Of a DNA stretch of 11,086 nucleotides, positions 1 to 8,069 are shown one piece after another. A program made the position numbers and the translations under genes. Every line of letters begins with the position of its first letter. The stretch's first letter is position 1. The notes beneath the pieces are model-generated. The model searched no databases, was not told the DNA's origin, and was given only the letters and a program-made list of their open reading frames with translations. Origin of the DNA: Pseudomonadota bacterium (GTDB taxonomy: Bacteria > SZUA-182 > DTGQ01); assembly GCA_030605265.1 (NCBI GenBank), contig JAUWIR010000076.1:1-11086 (forward strand), in the 5' to 3' direction.

Positions 1-2
1 AT

Positions 3-30
3 TATCTTGTCAATCCTGTTATCCTGTCTA
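3..30. repeat. degenerate ATCCTGT tandem repeat
   Basis: Three consecutive degenerate units, TATCTTGTC, AATCCTGTT and ATCCTGTC, lie just inside the left edge. Short 'AATCCTGTTATCCTGTC' blocks of this kind occur as dispersed intergenic repeats in many unrelated bacterial genomes, and I know of no established function. The block is downstream of maf and outside any plausible gene. Confidence 0.5.
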
Positions 31-169
31 AACACTCATGAAAAGTTTTTTTCACCCTTGAGGATGAAAACTCTGACTTTTTCAGTAAAGACTATTTCTC
101 AAAATGTGTTTTCATGGTAAAAATAGTTAATTGCACAGGTTGAATCTTATTCTCAGGAAGCAGATAACC

Positions 170-859
170 TCAAGGGGAAATGATCTCTACCAGAGCATTT
201 ATGCAAGTAGTCAGAGGAAGTCCAATTATATTAGTATAACATCCCTCTACTTTTTTTACGAAAGCAGCCCCCTTGCCTTGAATGGCATAAGATCCTGCTT
301 TATCCATAGGTTCTTTAGTGAGAATATAATTGTCTATTTCCTCTTCCCGGATAGTTCGAAAAGTAACTGTGGATTTTATTGATTTTATGATTTGTCTTGT
401 ATTTTGTGTATTAATCAGAACAAGGCCTGTAATAACCGTATGGGAATTACCGCTTAATTGAGAGAGCATTTTTTTAGCCTCATTTTTATTCTGAGGTTTT
501 CCGAAGATATGGTCATTAAAAACAACAATTGTATCAGCCCCCAAAATAACTCCCTTCTCTTGGCGGGCTACTGCTTCCGTTTTCATGAGGGCCCAATGGC
601 AAGCTTTTTCTTCAGGAGTTCCAGGTATGTTATCTTCATTGACCTGACTTGGGATAACTCTAATTTTTAAACCAATATTTTTAAGCAATTCTTTTCTTCT
701 GGGGGAACCGGAAGCAAGTATCAGAGGAAAAATATCAGTAAATTTTGTATTTAGAATAGGAATATGTTGTTGATACAAGTGAATTTCCTTTTGAAAATTT
801 TTTTGTAAATTAAGACAACTTTTTTTAAATTTTTCGGACATGCCTACCGATAATAACAT
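170..859 (-). CDS. maf: Maf-family nucleotide pyrophosphatase (YhdE-like)
   Basis: This cytoplasmic nucleoside triphosphate pyrophosphatase of the Maf/HAM1 fold probably hydrolyses dTTP, UTP or modified pyrimidine nucleotides to the monophosphate (housecleaning). Family motifs appear in order: ASGSPRRKELL at residues 49-59, EEKA at 83-86, GADT at 107-110, SGNSHTVITG at 136-145, DKAGSYAIQG at 186-195 and GCYTNIIGLPL at 206-216. The DKAGxYxIQG form points to the YhdE (dTTPase/UTPase) subgroup rather than YceF. The core normally starts a few residues before the ASxSPRR motif, so about 45 N-terminal residues here are extra. A second ATG at 841 (Met7) is a better start if the candidate promoter on this strand (about 871-899) is used, because its transcript would begin about 5 nt before the first ATG. 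Neither start has a good SD. The gene is divergent from the TPR gene. Confidence 0.93.
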   Translation of the reverse strand: MLLSVGMSEKFKKSCLNLQKNFQKEIHLYQQHIPILNTKFTDIFPLILASGSPRRKELLKNIGLKIRVIPSQVNEDNIPGTPEEKACHWALMKTEAVARQEKGVILGADTIVVFNDHIFGKPQNKNEAKKMLSQLSGNSHTVITGLVLINTQNTRQIIKSIKSTVTFRTIREEEIDNYILTKEPMDKAGSYAIQGKGAAFVKKVEGCYTNIIGLPLTTCINALVEIISP

Positions 860-891
860 AAATGGAGATTATGATACGAGATAATTTTACA

Positions 892-920
892 TTGACAAGA
901 AAGGTGAACCTCTTTATACT
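892..920 (+). promoter_or_regulatory. sigma70-type promoter of the TPR gene
   Basis: A perfect -35 hexamer TTGACA (892-897) is followed by a 17-bp spacer and the near-consensus -10 TATACT (915-920). Transcription would start near 927, leaving a leader of about 38 nt before the ATG at 965. It lies in the 105-bp gap between the divergent maf and TPR genes. A weaker candidate on the other strand (TTGTCA at 894-899, TATCAT at 871-876, spacer 17) overlaps its -35, so the two genes may compete for polymerase. Confidence 0.75.
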
Positions 921-964
921 TTCATCAAAAATATAACCATAAACTATTAAGTAGTAGAAAAACT

Positions 965-1783
965 ATGAAAAAAAAATTTTTTATTTGTCTTTTAATAGCC
1001 TATCTTTCCTACCCGCAACTTGCCTTTACTAAAGGGAATGCTTTAAATTACTTTCAAAGGGGGACTGCCTTTTTTGATCAAGGAAAATTAGATCAGGCGT
1101 TGACCTCTTTCCAAAAAGCCACTCAAGCTGATCCCAACTTTACAGAGGCTTTTTATAATCTTGGCATCCTGTATGATCTTCAAGGAAAATTTTCAGAGGC
1201 AGTGGAGGTCTATAAGAGAGTGATCGAGCTTGATCCAAATATGGGTACTGTATGGCAAAATATTGCTCAGGATTGTAATTTTATTGGTAAAGTAAGGGAA
1301 GGCATGGATTATATTAAAATCGCTGAATCACTAGGAAAACCAGTGGATCAAGAACTCTATAACAACATGTGGGCAAAAGTAAAAAATCAGCAAATTCAAG
1401 AAAAAAATAAGGGAACTAGTAGTGTAAAAAGGAAAACAAAATCCCAGTCCCAGCATCTAGCCCGGATAGATCAGGAATTAGAATTGGCTATTGTCAGTTT
1501 AGAAAAGGAATTAAAACAGAAAAAGAAAAAAGGAGACGATCTTATTCGCTTAGGCATAAAATACCGCCAAAAAGGAGAATTAGAAAAATCAATTGATCTT
1601 TTTACCAAATCGTTGGCTCAAAGAGCTAATCAGGCTCTTGTTCTAGCAGAGTTAGGTCTTTGTTATTATTTTAAAGGCCAAAAAAATCTTTTTGTTCAAA
1701 ATTTTAGAAAAGCCAAACAGGCCGGTTATAAGCCCTCAAAATCAATTAACGATTTATATCTACAATATGCTGTAAAAAAGTAA
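965..1783 (+). CDS. secreted tetratricopeptide-repeat protein
   Basis: This is a 272-aa exported protein with no recognisable catalytic domain. Residues 1-22 form a Sec signal peptide: KKK n-region, a hydrophobic stretch FFICLLIAYL, and probable cleavage just before KGNAL. Two good TPR units follow (about 26-59 and 60-93, the first with the pattern A-F-x-x-G-K-x-x-A-L-x-x-F-x-K-A), then a degenerate third (about 94-127). A Lys/Gln-rich, probably helical linker spans about 136-190, and two C-terminal TPR units follow (about 191-224 and 225-258). TPR proteins of this type act as periplasmic scaffolds, so the role is unknown beyond protein binding. It has its own strong promoter, a weak SD, and a 3' end overlapping the convergent HAD gene by 24 bp. 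Confidence 0.85.
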   Translation: MKKKFFICLLIAYLSYPQLAFTKGNALNYFQRGTAFFDQGKLDQALTSFQKATQADPNFTEAFYNLGILYDLQGKFSEAVEVYKRVIELDPNMGTVWQNIAQDCNFIGKVREGMDYIKIAESLGKPVDQELYNNMWAKVKNQQIQEKNKGTSSVKRKTKSQSQHLARIDQELELAIVSLEKELKQKKKKGDDLIRLGIKYRQKGELEKSIDLFTKSLAQRANQALVLAELGLCYYFKGQKNLFVQNFRKAKQAGYKPSKSINDLYLQYAVKK

Positions 1784-2437
1784 TCTTCCCACCTCTTCTA
1801 TAGAATTACAGATATAATCTGCCTTTTTAAGATAATCTTTGGAAAGAGAAGTAGTCAGGGCAATGCAGATAATATTTGCTTCTTTGGCTGACTGAATTCC
1901 ATAGGGTGCATTTTCAATAACAATTGCCTCAGAAGAAAAAAGATGTAAAAGATCAAGCGCTTTTAAGTACGGATCAGGGGCCGGTTTTCCTCGGGTTACC
2001 GCATCCCCGGTGACAATGGTGTTAAATAGCCTTTTTAAATGATCAGGGAGGATGGTTTCCATTTCATTTTTTGAGGTCCCGGTAACCAAACCTAAGAGAT
2101 ACCCTCTTTCTTTTATCTCTTGTATTAATCTTTCTACCCCAGGGAAAATAATAGGTGTAACAATTTTTTTAAAAAGCTCCTCTTTTTGGATTAATAATTG
2201 TTCTTTTCCTTTTTGGGGAAGAAATGTCTTGTGCTTGGCCAGGATATCCGTAAGGGTTTTTAAACCGGGTTCCCCCTCTCTTTTATATATTTCAAACTGA
2301 TCAACAAATATATTCTTTTTGTCGAATACACTTTTCCATGCATGGAAATGATAGGGCATAGTGTTGAGAATGACACCATCCATATCAAATAGGACAGCGC
2401 GATATTTAGATGTTTTCTGTGTTTGATCTTTTTGCAT
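1760..2437 (-). CDS. HAD-superfamily phosphatase / beta-phosphoglucomutase-like hydrolase
   Basis: This 225-aa cytoplasmic haloacid-dehalogenase-fold enzyme probably acts on a small phosphorylated metabolite. Motif I is FDMDGVI, with nucleophile Asp18 and acid/base Asp20. Motif II is VTGTS (Thr119), motif III is GKPAPDPY (Lys151), and motif IV is VIENAPYGIQSA at 173-184. The helical cap (about residues 25-95) sits after motif I, as in the subfamily I enzymes that include beta-phosphoglucomutase, phosphoglycolate phosphatase and sugar-phosphate phosphatases. Motif IV reads Glu-Asn where Glu-Asp or Asp-Asp is most common. It is the last gene of the minus-strand cluster, 37 nt after the deacylase stop. 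An amino-sugar or sugar phosphate is an attractive substrate from context only. The exact substrate cannot be read from the sequence. Confidence 0.88.
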   Translation of the reverse strand: MQKDQTQKTSKYRAVLFDMDGVILNTMPYHFHAWKSVFDKKNIFVDQFEIYKREGEPGLKTLTDILAKHKTFLPQKGKEQLLIQKEELFKKIVTPIIFPGVERLIQEIKERGYLLGLVTGTSKNEMETILPDHLKRLFNTIVTGDAVTRGKPAPDPYLKALDLLHLFSSEAIVIENAPYGIQSAKEANIICIALTTSLSKDYLKKADYICNSIEEVGRLLFYSIL

Positions 2438-2474
2438 AGGGATTGGATTGTACTATTTTTATTTACTCTCTATT

Positions 2475-4061
2475 TTATTTTTTATATAAAATTTTTCCCT
2501 GCCCTGATTGTCTATAGTGCCCCTCTTCAATACAAACCTTTCCATTGATTATTACTAGATGAATGCCTGATGGATATTGGAAAGGATTTTGATAGGTGGC
2601 AGTGGCGGTAATTTTTTGTGGGTCGAAAAGAACAAGGTCGGCATACATGCCTTCTTTAATTAAACCGCGTTTTTTCAGGCCAAACTTTTTTGCTGGCAGT
2701 GAAGTCATTTTTTTTATTATTTCGGGTAAAGGGAGAATTTGTTTCTCACTGGAAAAGGTTTGAATAACTTTTGGAAAAGTACCAAAAGCCCTTGGATGGG
2801 GATTTCCAATCCGCAAAGGCCCTTTTATCGATCGAGAGCTACTGTCTGAGCCAATCATAGTATAAGGACACTGAAGAATAGAAGTCAAATTTTCCTCACT
2901 CATGCAGAAGTGGATTATTTCCACCTGGGTTTTTTCTTGAACAAGAAGGTCAAGAGCAGCTTCAACAGGTTTTTTTTTCTTTAAATCAGCGAGTTCAAAA
3001 ATAGTTAACCCCTGAAAGTCCTTACTTTTTTCACCTGCTGTAAGGGAGATAGAAACTGTGTGCCAAAAATTTTCCTCAGGGTGATCAATTTTTAGTTGAT
3101 TAATGATACTCTTACGAGTGCTTGAATTTTCTAAACGTTGAATAATACACTCCGGACCGCCTTCTTGCGCACAGAGAGGCAATAAGGCCTGAAGGCTGGT
3201 TTGAGAGGCTAGATAGGGGTATCTGTCCAGAGTAACCTCAAGTTCTTTTTCCCGAGCTGTTTCAATCATATCAAAGGCATGTGGTAGTTTTCTCCAATTA
3301 GCCTTTCCTTCAGTTTTAAAATGAGAGATTTGTAAGGGAATATTTGCTGATGAAGCTATAAAGAGGATCTCTTCAAGGGCCTGTAATAAAGAATTCCCTT
3401 CATTGCGAATATGCGAAGTAAGAACTCCTCCTCTTTGGGCAGTTAAATGAGCCAGGTGAATAATTTCTTCCTTGTGAGCAAAACAGGCAGGGGCATAGGC
3501 CAACCCCACAGATAGCCCAAATGCTCCACATTCTAAAGCTTCTTTAACCAAAAATTCCATTTTAGCCGTCTCGTCTTGGGAAGGGTAGCGATTGGCAAAA
3601 CCCATGGCAGAGGCACGAATGGTATTATATCCAACGAGAAAGGCATAATTGAGTGAAGGAGAACTGTTTTTCACTTTCTGTAAGTACTCTGAAAATGTCC
3701 GCCATTTAAGACAAAGGCCGTAGATTGTTTCATATTCCTTTTTCCTCTCACTGAGTAACGGCTCATCTATTGGGGCGGCGGAATATCCACAGTTGCCGAC
3801 AATTTCAGTAGTAATACCTTGTCGTATCTTGCTTTCAGCTCGATGATCAATGAGCAGGGAATAATCTGAATGACCATGAATGTCCACAAAACCAGGGGTC
3901 AAGACCAATCCTGTGACAGGATAAATTTTTTTGGCCTCCTGTCGTCCCTTAATGGCGCCAATTTTGACGATTTGATCGTCAATGACGCCAAGGTCTGCCG
4001 TGTAAGGTTTCCCTCCAGTACCATCAATAATAGTAGCTTGAGTGATCAGAAGATCATACAT
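2475..4061 (-). CDS. N-acyl-D-amino-acid deacylase (D-aminoacylase family amidohydrolase)
   Basis: This metal-dependent amidohydrolase of 528 aa would hydrolyse N-acyl-D-amino acids to a free D-amino acid and a carboxylate. The N-terminal beta-sandwich strand MYDLLITQATIIDGTG marks the start. The metal and catalytic residues seen by comparison with the Alcaligenes D-aminoacylase are His62 and His64 (DIHGHSD), Cys91 (GNCGYS), His217 (SHIRNEG), His247 (ISHFK) and Asp406 (IGSDSS). The family signature HPRAFGTFP is at 422-430, and the C-terminal sandwich ends with VIINGKV. The Cys ligand separates it from dihydroorotases and hydantoinases. There is no signal peptide, so it acts in the cytoplasm. 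It lies 45 nt after slt in the same direction. D-amino acids derived from peptidoglycan are a reasonable substrate source in this context, but the acyl and side-chain specificity is not visible. Confidence 0.9.
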   Translation of the reverse strand: MYDLLITQATIIDGTGGKPYTADLGVIDDQIVKIGAIKGRQEAKKIYPVTGLVLTPGFVDIHGHSDYSLLIDHRAESKIRQGITTEIVGNCGYSAAPIDEPLLSERKKEYETIYGLCLKWRTFSEYLQKVKNSSPSLNYAFLVGYNTIRASAMGFANRYPSQDETAKMEFLVKEALECGAFGLSVGLAYAPACFAHKEEIIHLAHLTAQRGGVLTSHIRNEGNSLLQALEEILFIASSANIPLQISHFKTEGKANWRKLPHAFDMIETAREKELEVTLDRYPYLASQTSLQALLPLCAQEGGPECIIQRLENSSTRKSIINQLKIDHPEENFWHTVSISLTAGEKSKDFQGLTIFELADLKKKKPVEAALDLLVQEKTQVEIIHFCMSEENLTSILQCPYTMIGSDSSSRSIKGPLRIGNPHPRAFGTFPKVIQTFSSEKQILPLPEIIKKMTSLPAKKFGLKKRGLIKEGMYADLVLFDPQKITATATYQNPFQYPSGIHLVIINGKVCIEEGHYRQSGQGKILYKK

Positions 4062-4106
4062 ACGATAAGCAATCAGTCTAATTAATTTGGAAAAAAGCCG
4101 AATCTA

Positions 4107-6347
4107 TCATCGGAATCGATTTGTAGTAAGGCCTTTAGCCAATATTGGCGTAGTGTTTGGAGAAGACTTATTATATAAATGAAGATAAAGTCCATAATTT
4201 TTTATTACTTTTTTTACATAATTTCTTGTTTCTTTATAGGAAATGTTTTCAACAAACTCATCAAGATTGGAAGCTGAATAGCGATTCAGCCATCTGGTGA
4301 GAGCATTTTCCCCGGCATTATAGCCTATAAGTGCGAAAACAATATTGCCCTCATATTTTACCATTAAATCTGCCAGTTCTCTGCAGCCGAAGTTAATATT
4401 TATTTCCGGTTGATAAAGATGAGAGAGTTCAAACTTGCCTCCAGGAAAAGGTCTCATTTTAGAAGCAATGGCTCTTGCCGTACTGGGTATGATTTGCATT
4501 AATCCGTAAGCCTGTGCATGAGAAAGACTTAAGGGGTCAAAAAAACTTTCTTGTCGCATAACGGAACATACTAAAAGGGGATCGAGATTTTGTTCATAAG
4601 CGTAAGTTTGAACATTGTCCCAATAAGCTAAAGGATAGAGTAATTGAAATATTTCCGTATATTTTTTTTTCGGCTCTTTGTTTTGAGTAAGTAGTTGATA
4701 ACAACGATACCCAGCTGTTACTATCTGCCTGTAAGCTCCCGCCTTCAGACACATTTTTCCTAAATGATACCAAAAATGAGGGTCATCATGGTTCATTTTT
4801 ACTAATAAGGCTATTTCTTCTCTGGCTTCTTCAGGAAGGTTAAATTCCAGCAATTTTTCAGCTCGTGTAAAATGAAAAAACATTTCCTCAGGAATGGTGT
4901 CTCTGGATATCTCATACCTTCTTTGATAGGGGGAAAGTGTCAAAGGAGAACATTTATTTAGTCGATATAAGGCCCACCATGTATAGTAAGAATGATTAAA
5001 GTCTTCCAGGATTGATTGATAAAGGGTAATCGCTTTTTGAGGTTCCCGGCATTTTTCTGCAGATCGTCCTTGCCAATACAAAAAGCAGTGTTTGAGATGA
5101 TCGTAAGTATTTGCATATTTAGCAAAATATTTTTGGGCTTCCCGATATTTTCCACCTTGATAATAAATCCAACCCACTCTCCATATGGAATCTGAGTGAT
5201 ATCGACTGGATTTATAGTTCCGGGAAACCTTTTTAAAACACTTGAGGGCTTTTTTAAAATTTTGCTCCTGTTCATACACTCTGCCTATGAGATACCAAGC
5301 TCTATCTAAACCAGGCCCCTTGTTGAACTGTTTTATTATTTTTTGATAGATGTTAATGGCTTCACTATTTTTATCCTGATTCCACAGTGCATTTCCAAGT
5401 AAAAAGAGAGAATTTTGAGCAAAAGGAGAGTTAGGGTAAAGTTTTGGTAAGCGGTCTAAAATTTTTAAAGCATATTCCTTTTTCCCTAATTTCAAATTAC
5501 AAAAAGCTTCCTTGTATAAAAGATCAGGGATGATGGTACGCTTTGAGGCGCTTTCTTGCAAAAGCTCAATTTTTTCCAGTGCGCTATGATACTGCTTTTT
5601 TCCCATTAAGGTATCAATAATTTTAATCTGCTCCCCTTCGGAAAATTGTAAACTTTTTACTGATTGTTTTTCAAAATCTTCAAGGCATGTTTTACTCAGC
5701 TGAGCATATTCACTGACGGGAAAATTAAGAAGTATTTTTTTTAGATAAGCATAAGCCTCATCACAATTTTTTTCCTCAATAAAGGAAAGAGCTATTTGAA
5801 AAAAGATATACGCTTTTTCTTTAGGCAATTTTTTTAGACTATTTTCATAGTATTCCCTGGCTGATAAATAATTTTTTTGGAAAAAGAAATGATCTGCAAT
5901 TTTCAAGGTTACCTTTGAGGAAAAACGAGTTAAGGGGAATTGCTCTAAGAGAGTGAGAAGTTTTGAAACAGCTTGTTGATGTTCTCCCAATTCTTCATGA
6001 CATCGCCCCAAGTAATAGAGAATATAGTCTCCTAATTCAGGGACTTCCTTTTGGGCCTTTTGAAGATATTGCTTGGCAGTGGCAAAATTCCCCTCTTGAA
6101 ATTCAAAGAGAGCTTGAGAAAAATGATTCCGAGGTGGGGTTGAACTCTTCTTTCTATGTTCTTTGCTAAGGGAATCAGGATTATCAATTGATAAAGTTTT
6201 TGAAGATAAAACATTTGCCTGTAAGGATTTTTTTTTCTGAGGAGAAATAGTCTCAGATCCAGCTCCCCCACTAACAAGAAAAGGAAGGAGAATGAAAAGA
6301 ATGAGTATCAATACATTATTTATCCTGGGTATGCATAATCGTTCCAT
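4107..6347 (-). CDS. slt: Slt-type lytic murein transglycosylase with TPR-like superhelix
   Basis: This 746-aa periplasmic enzyme would cleave the MurNAc-GlcNAc bond of peptidoglycan and form 1,6-anhydroMurNAc ends. Residues 1-30 form a signal peptide (basic n-region, hydrophobic stretch VLILILFILLPFLV) without a lipobox Cys, so the protein is probably soluble. Residues about 75-560 are a long series of TPR-like helical pairs (for example 76-109, 273-306, 310-343, 347-380, 385-418), the U-domain-like superhelix. The GH23 catalytic domain follows, with MRQESFFDP carrying the catalytic Glu600, then AYGLMQIIPSTA (613-624), the ININFG region (649-654), GYNAG (675-679) and ETRNYV (706-711). The first ATG at 6347 lies inside the 3' end of nagA (32-nt overlap) with GGTGG upstream. 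No later Met would keep the signal peptide, so this start is well supported. Confidence 0.92.
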   Translation of the reverse strand: MERLCIPRINNVLILILFILLPFLVSGGAGSETISPQKKKSLQANVLSSKTLSIDNPDSLSKEHRKKSSTPPRNHFSQALFEFQEGNFATAKQYLQKAQKEVPELGDYILYYLGRCHEELGEHQQAVSKLLTLLEQFPLTRFSSKVTLKIADHFFFQKNYLSAREYYENSLKKLPKEKAYIFFQIALSFIEEKNCDEAYAYLKKILLNFPVSEYAQLSKTCLEDFEKQSVKSLQFSEGEQIKIIDTLMGKKQYHSALEKIELLQESASKRTIIPDLLYKEAFCNLKLGKKEYALKILDRLPKLYPNSPFAQNSLFLLGNALWNQDKNSEAINIYQKIIKQFNKGPGLDRAWYLIGRVYEQEQNFKKALKCFKKVSRNYKSSRYHSDSIWRVGWIYYQGGKYREAQKYFAKYANTYDHLKHCFLYWQGRSAEKCREPQKAITLYQSILEDFNHSYYTWWALYRLNKCSPLTLSPYQRRYEISRDTIPEEMFFHFTRAEKLLEFNLPEEAREEIALLVKMNHDDPHFWYHLGKMCLKAGAYRQIVTAGYRCYQLLTQNKEPKKKYTEIFQLLYPLAYWDNVQTYAYEQNLDPLLVCSVMRQESFFDPLSLSHAQAYGLMQIIPSTARAIASKMRPFPGGKFELSHLYQPEININFGCRELADLMVKYEGNIVFALIGYNAGENALTRWLNRYSASNLDEFVENISYKETRNYVKKVIKNYGLYLHLYNKSSPNTTPILAKGLTTNRFR

Positions 6348-7503
6348 TGATTACCACCATAGATATGGAAAAATCTTCATCCATAATTACTAAGTCTGCA
6401 TCATGCCCTCTTCGAATTTGTCCCTTTCTATTCTGAAGATTTAAGAGAGCGGCAGGATTAAAGGTTATTAGTTGTATTGCCTCGGCAATACTGCATTTAG
6501 TGATTCTTTTGAAATTTTTAACTGCTCGATCCAGAGTAACGACGCTACCCGCCAGGTTTTTTGATTCTCTGGTAAGGGCTTTTTTGCCGTCAAATTGGAT
6601 TTGTGTATTCCAAAAGGTATAGTTTCCCTTTGATAATCCACAGACTGGGCTTGCATCGGTGATTAAAATAATGTTTTCTACTCCCTTTTGACGCCAAAGT
6701 AATTGAACAGCCGCAGGGTGCACATGATATCCATCAACAATAATATCGGTTGATATACGGTTGTTATTCAATGTTGCGCCAAGGGCTCCAGGTTCTCTAT
6801 GATGAAGTCCTTTCATAGTATTAAAAATATGGGTAATATGGTGAAGCCCCTTTCGAAATGCTTTTTTTGTTTGAAGATAGGATGCATCTGAGTGTCCTAA
6901 TGAAGCCACAATATTTTGATTGCTGAGCCACTGAATTAATTCGGCGCAATGGGGAAGTTCCGGAGCTAATGTTACCATTTTAATCGTATTTGCTGAATGC
7001 TCTAAAAATGCTTGCATTGTTTCAATAGATGGTTTACATAAATGCTGAAGTTTATGGACCCCCCTTTGAGAAGGATTGAGAAAAGGGCCCTCTAAATGGA
7101 TGCCTAAAAATGAGGAGAGAAAATCTGTTTTGGCCCATGCTTTTGGTAACTGATCGAGTGTTTTTGCAAGAAGAGGGGTAGGTAAAGAAAGAATAGTTGG
7201 TAAAAAGAGCGCTGTCCCGTGGTTTATATGAAAGCTGATAATTTTTTTTATACTTTCAGGGGAAGCATCAGAAAAATCTTTCCCCCCGGCGCCATGGACA
7301 TGAATATCTATAAAGCCCGGGCAGATTATTTTATTTGAGATATCGAAAATTTTGGCCAAAGGAGGAATCTTGATTATATCGTTTGGGCCGAAAGCAACAA
7401 TTTTTTGACCTTCCACCAAAATGGTGCCCTTTGGTATTTCTTTAAACGGAGTAACTATCCGCCCGTTCTTAAAGGCTAGCATATTATTGTGAGTTTCGAA
7501 CAA
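6316..7503 (-). CDS. nagA: N-acetylglucosamine-6-phosphate deacetylase
   Basis: NagA hydrolyses GlcNAc-6-phosphate to glucosamine-6-phosphate and acetate in the cytoplasm, a committed step of amino-sugar use and cell-wall recycling. The 395-aa length is usual. Key residues are the HVH pair His68/His70 (IDIHVHG), Glu138 (HLEGPF), His204 (GHSDA), His225 (THIFNTM), DGYHVHP at 257-263, and the catalytic Asp283 (ITDAS). The intact HxH pair resembles the Bacillus-type enzyme with two possible metal sites, unlike the E. coli form that lost it. The listed start is a TTG at 7503 preceded at a short distance by CCGGGA. An ATG at 7482 (residue 8, MLAFKNG) is an alternative without an SD, and both keep the fold intact. 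The gene begins 44 nt after the adenosine-specific kinase stop and overlaps slt by 32 nt. Confidence 0.93.
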   Translation of the reverse strand: MFETHNNMLAFKNGRIVTPFKEIPKGTILVEGQKIVAFGPNDIIKIPPLAKIFDISNKIICPGFIDIHVHGAGGKDFSDASPESIKKIISFHINHGTALFLPTILSLPTPLLAKTLDQLPKAWAKTDFLSSFLGIHLEGPFLNPSQRGVHKLQHLCKPSIETMQAFLEHSANTIKMVTLAPELPHCAELIQWLSNQNIVASLGHSDASYLQTKKAFRKGLHHITHIFNTMKGLHHREPGALGATLNNNRISTDIIVDGYHVHPAAVQLLWRQKGVENIILITDASPVCGLSKGNYTFWNTQIQFDGKKALTRESKNLAGSVVTLDRAVKNFKRITKCSIAEAIQLITFNPAALLNLQNRKGQIRRGHDADLVIMDEDFSISMVVINGTIMHTQDK

Positions 7504-7547
7504 GGATTGTCCCGGATTATCTTTGGGATACTAATTGTGAAATATCC

Positions 7548-8030
7548 TCAGAGTTTATAGGCTAATTTTCGGAGTAAACTTCTTCGCGCCGTACGATCTT
7601 CTTCCTTTTCCACACCTTTAGGGGGAAAGCCGTCAATAACACCCATAATACCGCGGCCTTGATTTGTTTGAGCAATAATAACCTCTACAGGATTAGCCGT
7701 AGCACAATAAATAGAGCATACTTCAGGGCATGCTTTTATTGCATTGAGGACGTTTATGGGAAAGGCATTTTTGAGTAAAACTAAAAATACATGACCTGCC
7801 GCTATTTTTTGGATGTTTTCTATAGCAACTTTTTTTAACTCTTCATCATTGCCTTCAGTACGGATAAGACATGGTCCTGAGGCTTCACAAAAAGAAAGGG
7901 CAAATTTTGCATTTGGACACGTGGATTGTAATATTTCATATAAATCTTCAACAGTTTTGATAAAATGAGTTTGCCCAAGAACAATATTACACTCTCTGGG
8001 AATATCAATAACAGCAGTTTGAAATTCCAT
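7548..8030 (-). CDS. adenosine-specific kinase family protein (PF04008 type)
   Basis: This 160-aa single-domain protein matches the small adenosine-specific kinase family known from archaea and scattered bacteria. Conserved blocks are FCEASGPCLIRTEGND (48-62, nucleotide-binding region), AAGHVFLVLL (77-86), NAFPINVLNAIKACPEVCSI (88-107), YCATANPVEVIIAQT (108-122) and GRGIMGVIDGFPPKGVE (125-141). The length is normal for the family. The name comes from nucleotide or adenosine binding in a hyperthermophile structure, and physiological kinase activity is poorly established. The ATG at 8030 is supported by a strong SD, AAAGGGG, 6 nt upstream. It is the first gene of the operon with nagA, slt, the deacylase and the HAD phosphatase. 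A weak promoter and a palindrome lie just upstream (8070-8104). Confidence 0.9.
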   Translation of the reverse strand: MEFQTAVIDIPRECNIVLGQTHFIKTVEDLYEILQSTCPNAKFALSFCEASGPCLIRTEGNDEELKKVAIENIQKIAAGHVFLVLLKNAFPINVLNAIKACPEVCSIYCATANPVEVIIAQTNQGRGIMGVIDGFPPKGVEKEEDRTARRSLLRKLAYKL

Positions 8031-8069
8031 GATTGACCCCTTTATTATATATTTACCTTTTCCCTTACA

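Noticed and set aside
64..115. Inverted repeat ATGAAAAC...GTTTTCAT downstream of maf as a terminator
   Set aside because: The loop is 36 nt, the stem is AT-rich and no T-run follows on the minus strand, so I do not call it.
131..382. Plus-strand open frame opposite maf
   Set aside because: It lies antisense to well-conserved Maf motifs, has no SD or family features and is a shadow frame.
3870..4085. Plus-strand open frame opposite the deacylase N-terminus
   Set aside because: The minus-strand frame carries the conserved DIHGHSD metal site across this region, so the opposite frame is a by-product of codon composition.
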